In this document: in pieces, positions 14,098-18,353 of the stretch
Numbering within the stretch: the first letter of the stretch is position 1
Layout of the letters: each line of letters opens with the position of its first letter
From: an uncultured Rubellimicrobium sp.
Lineage (GTDB): Bacteria; Pseudomonadota; Alphaproteobacteria; Rhodobacterales; Rhodobacteraceae
Assembly: GCA_902805995.1 (NCBI GenBank)
Contig: CADCUU010000077.1
Coordinates: forward strand, 1-18,353
Direction of reading: 5' to 3'
DNA length: 18,353 nt
Notes under the pieces: generated by a model
Database searches by the model: none
What the model was told of the DNA's origin: nothing
What the model saw: only the letters and a program-made list of their open reading frames with translations
Position numbers and translations under genes: made by a program

Positions 14098-15000
14098 TCA
14101 CGCCACCGCGTCGCGGATCCGACGGCGATGGGCGATCACCTCTTCCTGCACAAAGTCGCGGAACACCGTGACCCGCTTGGACTGGCGAAGCTCCTCGGGG
14201 TAGGCCAGGAACACCGGCACCTCGCCCGACACGACCTCAGGGAGCACCCGCACAAGCTGCGGAAAGTCTTCCGTGACATAGTCCGGCAAAATCCCGACGC
14301 CGAGGTCGTTCAGCGTCGCCTGAAGAACGCCGAAGTAGTTGTTGATCGTCAGCAGGCTCTGCGGCTCGTGCCGCATCAGCTCCTGCGCAAGGCTCGCCCC
14401 CGCCGTCACCTGCGGCGAGCTCGGCCCCTGCGTGATGACCCGGTGGCTCGCAATCTGCTCGATCCGCTCGAGCGGCGGCGACCGCTCCAGATAGGTGATC
14501 GAGGCATAGGGCGCGAGCCGGATCCCCATGAGCTTCTTGCGGATGAGGTCGGCCTGCGACGGCTCCTTCATGCGGATCGCCACGTCGGCCTCGCGCATGG
14601 GCAGGTCCAGCACCCGCTCCTCCAGCATGAGGTCGATCCGCAGGTCCGGGTAGCGCTCATAAAGCTTCGGCAGCCGCGGCGCGAGCCAGAGCGTTCCGAA
14701 GGCCAGCGTCGTCGTCACGCGGAGGTCGCCCAGCACCTCCTCCTCGCTGTCGCGGATGCGCGCGGCGGCGGCCTCCAGCCGCTTGTTCATCGACCGCGTC
14801 GCCTCGAATAGAAGCTCGCCCTGCTCGGTCAGGATCAGCCCCCGCGCGTGACGATGGAAAAGGGTGGTGCCCAGGCTTTCCTCCAGCGACCGGATCTGCC
14901 GGCTCACGGCGGACTGGCTCAGATGAAGGCTGTCCCCGGCATGGGTGAGGCTTCCCGCATCCGCGACGGCGTGGAAGATGCGCAGCTTGTCCCAGTCCAT
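14098..15000 (-). CDS. LysR-family transcriptional regulator
   Basis: 300 residues from ATG 15000 (MDWDKLRIFHAVADAGSLTH), preceded by GAGGGAGAGG. The frame is open 23 codons further upstream, through the operator region, without family resemblance. The winged helix-turn-helix is clear: SLTHAGDSLHLSQSAVSRQI (residues 17-36), then RSLEESLGTTLFHRHARG. The effector domain follows, with LRVTTTLAFGTLWLAPRLPKL and the ERVLDLPMREADVAIRMKEP stretch typical of the substrate-binding fold. The upstream region carries a LysR-type T-N11-A dyad, suggesting autoregulation. The target genes are unknown; murI lies upstream in the opposite direction but 475 bases away. The probable sRNA gene lies directly downstream on the same strand. 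Confidence 0.93.
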   Translation of the reverse strand: MDWDKLRIFHAVADAGSLTHAGDSLHLSQSAVSRQIRSLEESLGTTLFHRHARGLILTEQGELLFEATRSMNKRLEAAAARIRDSEEEVLGDLRVTTTLAFGTLWLAPRLPKLYERYPDLRIDLMLEERVLDLPMREADVAIRMKEPSQADLIRKKLMGIRLAPYASITYLERSPPLERIEQIASHRVITQGPSSPQVTAGASLAQELMRHEPQSLLTINNYFGVLQATLNDLGVGILPDYVTEDFPQLVRVLPEVVSGEVPVFLAYPEELRQSKRVTVFRDFVQEEVIAHRRRIRDAVA

Positions 15001-15475
15001 ACCTCTCCCTCGCTCCGGCTCCGGGCGATACACTAGCATGCAGCTATGTCCTGGATGCGGCGGGCGCAAAGGAATGCGCGCATTTTTTCCGATCAGCCCC
15101 CTGATCTGCCCAGTTTCTTGCGTTTCAGACCACTCGTCGCCACCTCGCCGCCCAGTTTCACCACGAACCCCAAGCCGATCCGGCCACGGCCGAATCAGTC
15201 TCGGCCGGCACCGACCCTATCGAAGGCAGATCAGCCGAACTGCCACCCAGACCTGCCGCAGTCCGACTTTCACCGCCCCGGGGCGCTCTCGGCACACCCG
15301 GCGTCACCCCCATCGTGACCGCACGGCCAACCTCCCGTAGCCGCAGTCCTGCCCGCCGTAGGGCAGGGCTCCCGGAGATTATGGATTTCCCCCGCAAGCC
15401 GACCTATGCCTGTTCCCAAAGGACCCAGGCCCTTGTCGCCCTGGTCCATGACCAAAGAAGGCAGGGATCGGCACG
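15001..15475. other. Gene-free, C-rich divergent region between lysR and murI
   Basis: 475 bases with no convincing coding frame; the open frames here lack ribosome binding sites and read as low-complexity Pro/Arg/Ser. It holds the T-N11-A dyad (15034-15046), a 12-bp palindrome AATGCGCGCATT followed by TTTT (15073-15084), a small hairpin GATCAG-CCCC-CTGATC (15091-15106), a 7-bp stem CGGCCGA/TCGGCCG (15187-15207) and a 7-bp stem CCTGCCC/GGGCAGG (15348-15367). The plus strand is C-rich and G-poor, for example 28 C against 10 G in 15121-15180. It may be a long murI leader; no clear murI promoter was found. murI has GGCAGGGA about 10 bases before its ATG. Confidence 0.6.
15034..15046. promoter_or_regulatory. 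LysR-type T-N11-A operator (TAGC-N5-GCTA)
   Basis: TAGCATGCAGCTA is a perfect TAGC/GCTA dyad with a 5-base centre and fits the T-N11-A rule for LysR-type regulator sites. It lies 33 bases upstream of the minus-strand LysR start codon, where autoregulatory boxes usually occur. Confidence 0.5.
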
Positions 15476-16288
15476 ATGGCAGTGGGCATCTTCGACAGCG
15501 GCCTGGGTGGGCTGACGGTTCTCGACGCGGTGCGGCGCAGGCTGCCCGACCTCCCCATCGTCTATTACGGCGACAACGCCCATGCCCCCTACGGCGTCCG
15601 CACCGCGAATGACATCTACGCCCTCACCACCACTGCTACCGAAAAGCTCTTCGCCGCCGGCTGCGACCTCGTGATCCTCGCCTGCAACACCGCCTCCGCC
15701 GCCGCGCTCCGCCGGATGCAGGAATCCTGGGTTCCCCGCGACAAGCGCGTCCTCGGCGTCTTCGTCCCGCTGATAGAGTCGCTGACCGAACGCGAATGGG
15801 GCGACAACTCCCCCCCGCGCGAGGTCGCCGTAAAGCATGTCGCGCTCTTCGCCACGCCCGCCACCGTCGCCTCCCGCGCCTTCCAGCGGGAGCTCGCGTT
15901 CCGCGCCATCGGCGTTGACGTGGAATCCCAGGCCTGCGGCGGCGTGGTCGACGCCATCGAGGACGGGGACATGATCCTCGCCGAAACCCTGGTCCGCGCC
16001 CATGTGGACGCGCTCCGCCGCAAGATGCCCGAACCCGACGCCGCCATCCTCGGCTGCACGCATTATCCGCTGGTGGAGCAGGCCTTCCGCAACGCCCTCG
16101 GCCCCGAGGTGCGCGTCCTGTCGCAGCCCAACCTCGTGGCCGACTCCCTCGCCGACTACCTCCAGCGCCGCCCCAACATGGTCGGCCCGGGGACCGAGTC
16201 GCTATTCCTTACCTCCGGCAAGCCGCGTCAGGTCTCGGACCGCGCCACCCAGTTCCTCCGTCGGCCCATCGAGTTCCAGGCCGCATGA
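15476..16288 (+). CDS. murI: Glutamate racemase
   Basis: 270 residues, family-sized. It makes D-glutamate for peptidoglycan precursors by a two-base mechanism in the cytosol. The sequence starts [16 protein letters not shown] with the conserved D7-S8-G; the first catalytic cysteine is C70 in ILACNTASA and the second C194 in [19 protein letters not shown] (30-40) is also typical. GGCAGGGA lies roughly 10 bases upstream of the start. The stop overlaps the next gene's start (ATGA), coupling it to a CPBP-family membrane protease. The upstream 475 bases are gene-free and structured, so leader-based control is possible but not shown. Confidence 0.97.
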   Translation: MAVGIFDSGLGGLTVLDAVRRRLPDLPIVYYGDNAHAPYGVRTANDIYALTTTATEKLFAAGCDLVILACNTASAAALRRMQESWVPRDKRVLGVFVPLIESLTEREWGDNSPPREVAVKHVALFATPATVASRAFQRELAFRAIGVDVESQACGGVVDAIEDGDMILAETLVRAHVDALRRKMPEPDAAILGCTHYPLVEQAFRNALGPEVRVLSQPNLVADSLADYLQRRPNMVGPGTESLFLTSGKPRQVSDRATQFLRRPIEFQAA

Positions 16289-17082
16289 GGCGACCCCTCG
16301 CCGCATTTGCCCTTCTGGTCCTCTGGCTTCTCGTCAACGCCCTCGTGGGCGGCCCCGGCCCCGCGCCCACGAGCCTCCAGGACGCCGTCACCCGCGCGGT
16401 CCTCCCACAGCCCGCCATGGCCGCGATCGCGCTCGGCCTCGCGGCTCTTCTCCTGCGCTGGAAGGGCCTGGGCTTCCGCCAACCCCGGCCCGGCACATGG
16501 CGCCTCCTCTGGCTCCCAGGGCTCTACCTTCTCCTGACCGCCACGCTCATCGCCGTCACCGGCCCGCCGCCGCCCGGCCTCGTCGCCATCATCCTCGCCA
16601 ACATGCTGCTAGTGGGCCTCTCCGAGGAGCTGATGTTCCGCGGCTTCCTCTACTCCGGCCTTCGCGACCGCCTGTCCCTCTGGCCCGCCGCCCTCATCAC
16701 GAGCATGCTGTTCGGCGCGGTCCACGTCCTCAACGTCGCGGTCACGGGCCACCTGCGGCTCGCTCTCCTCCAGAGCGTGGCCGCGACGATGCTGGGCCTC
16801 CTCCTGCTGGGCCTGCGGCTCCGCATGGGCTCCATTTGGCCGGTGATCCTTCTCCACGCGTTCTGGAACGTCGGCCTTCTCGTCCTCGGCCGCAACGCCA
16901 CCCCGCCGCCCCCGGGCGAGCCCCTGCCCATCGCCGCCCAGATCGCCCCGATCCTGTTCCTCCTCCCGCTCGGCCTCTACGGCCTGCGCCTCCTGCGCGA
17001 CGCGGCGCGGGAGGAGCGCGGCGCCAGACCCGCCCCGCCGCCCAGCCCAGCCCAACCGAACCCCTGGGCGCCCCCCACCTGA
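16285..17082 (+). CDS. CPBP-family intramembrane metalloprotease (Abi/CAAX-like)
   Basis: 265 residues with about seven to eight hydrophobic helices. The CPBP signature motifs are all present: E114-E115 and R119 in [18 protein letters not shown] (motif 1), FGAVHVLN with H147 (motif 2), and LLHAFWN with H191 and N195 (motif 3). The family comprises integral membrane glutamate/histidine proteases related to Rce1; bacterial members act in bacteriocin immunity, membrane protein processing or unknown roles. The C-terminal ~25 residues are cytoplasmic-looking and Pro-rich ([17 protein letters not shown]). The start codon overlaps the murI stop by ATGA, so it is probably made with MurI; the substrate is unknown. 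Confidence 0.9.
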   Translation: MRRPLAAFALLVLWLLVNALVGGPGPAPTSLQDAVTRAVLPQPAMAAIALGLAALLLRWKGLGFRQPRPGTWRLLWLPGLYLLLTATLIAVTGPPPPGLVAIILANMLLVGLSEELMFRGFLYSGLRDRLSLWPAALITSMLFGAVHVLNVAVTGHLRLALLQSVAATMLGLLLLGLRLRMGSIWPVILLHAFWNVGLLVLGRNATPPPPGEPLPIAAQIAPILFLLPLGLYGLRLLRDAAREERGARPAPPPSPAQPNPWAPPT

Positions 17083-17114
17083 CATCACGGCCAGGGTTCC
17101 CCACTGGCCAAGGC

Positions 17115-17154
17115 CCGCTTCGCCCCTAGCTGTCGTGGCAGCCGCACGAAGCGG
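17115..17154. repeat. 8-bp inverted repeat upstream of the DUF2171 gene
   Basis: CCGCTTCG (17115-17122) and CGAAGCGG (17147-17154) are perfect complements separated by 24 bases, in the 95-base gap between the CPBP gene and the DUF2171 gene. It could be a hairpin ending the murI transcript or an operator for the next gene; no T-run follows. Confidence 0.4.
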
Positions 17155-17177
17155 TCCCGCCACGGAAGGATAGCGAC

Positions 17178-17441
17178 ATGGCCGATGCCAGCCAGATCAA
17201 GGAACATGCCGAGGTGATCGGCGCCGACGATGTCCATGTCGGCATCGTCGACGGCGTCGAAGGCGACCGCATCAAGCTCACCAAGAGGGACAGCGGAGAG
17301 GGCCAGCACGAAGGCCATCACCACTACATCCCCCTCGCCCTTGTCGCGGCCGTAAACGGGAACACCGTCCGCCTGTCCGCCACCGGCGCCGTCGCGGCGG
17401 AGATGTTCGAGGAAGAGGAAGGCGGCCAGCCCACCGGCTAA
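17178..17441 (+). CDS. DUF2171 domain protein
   Basis: 87 residues, starting [20 protein letters not shown], with AAGGA 7 bases upstream. The pattern [30 protein letters not shown] followed by [10 protein letters not shown] and a hydrophobic-acidic tail matches small DUF2171 proteins, which resemble PRC-barrel-like folds. The function is unknown; the family is found in stress-associated and aerial lifestyles in several bacteria. The [11 protein letters not shown] histidine cluster might bind metal, which is speculation. It sits alone between the murI-CPBP pair and argC. Confidence 0.8.
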   Translation: MADASQIKEHAEVIGADDVHVGIVDGVEGDRIKLTKRDSGEGQHEGHHHYIPLALVAAVNGNTVRLSATGAVAAEMFEEEEGGQPTG

Positions 17442-17486
17442 GGCTCCGTTCCACCGAAAACCCGGCCTCCGCGACACCCCGCCCGA

Positions 17487-17515
17487 TTGCGCAGGGGACG
17501 CGGGGGCCGTACATG
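17487..17515 (+). promoter_or_regulatory. Possible promoter of argC
   Basis: TTGCGC (17487-17492) and TACATG (17510-17515) are separated by exactly 17 bases, each matching the consensus at three of six positions. Transcription would start near 17522, inside the hairpin that overlaps the argC ribosome binding site. Confidence 0.3.
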
Positions 17516-17534
17516 CCCCCTGACCAACAGGGGG
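17516..17534 (+). promoter_or_regulatory. Hairpin covering the argC ribosome binding site
   Basis: CCCCCTG (17516-17522) pairs perfectly with CAGGGGG (17528-17534) across a 5-base loop. The GGGGG of the 3' arm is the only ribosome binding site candidate for argC, 5 bases before its ATG at 17540. In an RNA that contains both arms the site would be masked. Whether such an RNA exists depends on the transcription start. Confidence 0.5.
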
Positions 17535-17539
17535 ACCGC

Positions 17540-18353
17540 ATGACCGCCAATGTCGCCATCCTCGGCGCTTCGGGCTACACCGGGGCGGAGCTTGTCCGTC
17601 TCATTGCCACTCACCCGTCGCTGCGGATCGCCGCACTCACCGCCGACCGCAAGGCGGGGCAGGCGATGGCCCAGGTCTTTCCCCATCTGCGCCACCTCGA
17701 CCTCCCCACGCTGACGACGATCGGAGAGGTGGACTTCGCCGCCATCGACCTCGCCTTCGTGGCGCTTCCCCACGGGCTGAGCCAGGCCCTCGTCAAGGAG
17801 CTGCCGCCCACCCTCAAGGTCGTGGACCTCGGCGCCGACTTCCGCCTCACGCCCGAGGGGTACAAGTCCTGGTACGGCGCCGACCATGTCGCGCCCGAGC
17901 TTCAGCCCGAGGCCGTCTACGGCCTGACCGAATTCTACCGCGACCAGATCCGCACGGCCCGCCTCGTGGCGGGAACCGGCTGCAACGCCGCCACCGTCCA
18001 GTTCGCCCTCCGCCCGCTCATCGAGAACCGGCTCATCGACCTCGACGACATCGTCTGCGACCTCAAGAACGGCATCTCCGGCGCGGGTCGCTCCCTCAAG
18101 GAAAACATGCTCTTCGCGGAGCGCTCCGAGGACGTCATGGGCTACTCCCAGGGCGGCAAGCACCGCCACCTAGGCGAGTTCGACCAGGAGTTCTCCCGCC
18201 TCGCGGGCCGCGACGTGCGCATCCTGTTCACGCCGCACCTCGTCCCGGTAAACCGCGGCATCCTCGCGTCCTGCTACGTCAAGGGCGACCCCCAAGCCAT
18301 CCACGCCGCGCTTGAATCCCGCTACGACCACGAGCCCTTCTGCGTCGTCCTCC
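17540..18353 (+). CDS. argC: N-acetyl-gamma-glutamyl-phosphate reductase, cut by right edge
   Basis: About 271 residues are visible from [20 protein letters not shown] to the edge; the family runs about 310-345. It reduces N-acetylglutamyl-5-phosphate with NADPH, third step of arginine synthesis, in the cytosol. Visible parts are the nucleotide-binding [13 protein letters not shown] (9-21), [25 protein letters not shown], the catalytic cysteine in [11 protein letters not shown], and the catalytic histidine region [13 protein letters not shown]. The cysteine motif differs from the common PGCYPT version. GGGGG lies 5 bases upstream of the start codon, within a hairpin. The gene appears intact up to the edge. 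Confidence 0.93.
   Translation, partial: MTANVAILGASGYTGAELVRLIATHPSLRIAALTADRKAGQAMAQVFPHLRHLDLPTLTTIGEVDFAAIDLAFVALPHGLSQALVKELPPTLKVVDLGADFRLTPEGYKSWYGADHVAPELQPEAVYGLTEFYRDQIRTARLVAGTGCNAATVQFALRPLIENRLIDLDDIVCDLKNGISGAGRSLKENMLFAERSEDVMGYSQGGKHRHLGEFDQEFSRLAGRDVRILFTPHLVPVNRGILASCYVKGDPQAIHAALESRYDHEPFCVVL

Noticed and set aside
15046..15397. Open frames of 79-131 residues in the lysR-murI gap
   Set aside because: Low-complexity Pro/Ser/Arg peptides, no ribosome binding sites, no motif; treated as non-coding.
17089..17109. GGCCAG-N9-CTGGCC hairpin just after the CPBP stop
   Set aside because: Only a 6-bp stem with a 9-base loop and no T-run; too weak to call a terminator, though it could contribute.
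16002..17129. 375-residue open frame on the plus strand overlapping murI and the CPBP gene
   Set aside because: Extremely Pro/Arg/Ser-rich shifted-frame reading of two genes with clear catalytic motifs in the proper frames.
1..18353. tRNA, rRNA, CRISPR array, insertion sequence, attachment site, defence or toxin-antitoxin genes
   Set aside because: None seen: no cloverleaf-like sequence in the gaps, no regularly spaced repeats, no transposase or integrase motifs, and composition is uniform across the window.

Overview
The window looks like a chromosomal housekeeping stretch from a high-GC alphaproteobacterium, most likely of the Rhodobacterales (Roseobacter/Rhodobacter relatives). The reasons are the strong GC bias at third codon positions, the protein sequences themselves (transketolase, LysR, L,D-transpeptidase and ArgC variants of that order), a coiled-coil gene directly upstream of zapA, a BolA/Grx4 iron-sulfur pair, and a DUF1127 mini-protein. 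All identifications rest on reading the translations and on remembered family features; no database search was run. I see no tRNA, rRNA, CRISPR array, insertion sequence, phage gene or obvious frameshift. Both edges cut a gene: mmsA on the left and argC on the right.

Layout. Positions 1-2444: partial mmsA (minus) diverges from a LysR regulator (plus), followed by a CBS-pair protein and coaD with no gap between the last two. Positions 2445-4952: a terminator, a 52-residue DUF1127-like protein (minus) whose promoter region carries a PhaR-type palindrome, then a two-gene envelope operon (L,D-transpeptidase and extensin-like protein, start and stop codons overlapping). Positions 4952-8523: central carbon metabolism, gap and tkt (both minus), with a small DoxX-type membrane protein on the plus strand between them. 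Positions 8703-9490: a coiled-coil protein and ZapA, an overlapping cell-division pair. Positions 9487-10155: an unrecognised membrane-anchored protein. Positions 10379-11155: bolA, a 64-residue unknown ORF and grxD, overlapping one another. Positions 11317-13476: purL. Positions 13572-13859: a small unknown protein. Positions 13918-15000: a probable small RNA and a second LysR gene. Positions 15001-15475: a 475-base gene-free, C-rich stretch. Positions 15476-17441: murI, a CPBP-family membrane protease and a DUF2171 protein. Positions 17540-end: argC.

How the genes relate. Most clusters are compact, translationally coupled pairs: the envelope pair, the divisome pair, the Fe-S trafficking cluster, murI with a CPBP protease, and the CBS protein with coaD. 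No large accessory or defence system is visible. The most interesting item is not a protein: on the minus strand at about 13918-13998 there are three consecutive stem-loops, the middle one presenting a CUCCCU (anti-Shine-Dalgarno) loop and the last one a perfect intrinsic terminator with a seven-U tail, with promoter-like boxes upstream. This is the architecture of a trans-acting sRNA of the alphaproteobacterial suhB/alpha-r8 or CcsR type. Secondary leads are the 64-residue ORF nested between bolA and grxD, the hairpin covering the argC ribosome binding site, and the PhaR-like operator.
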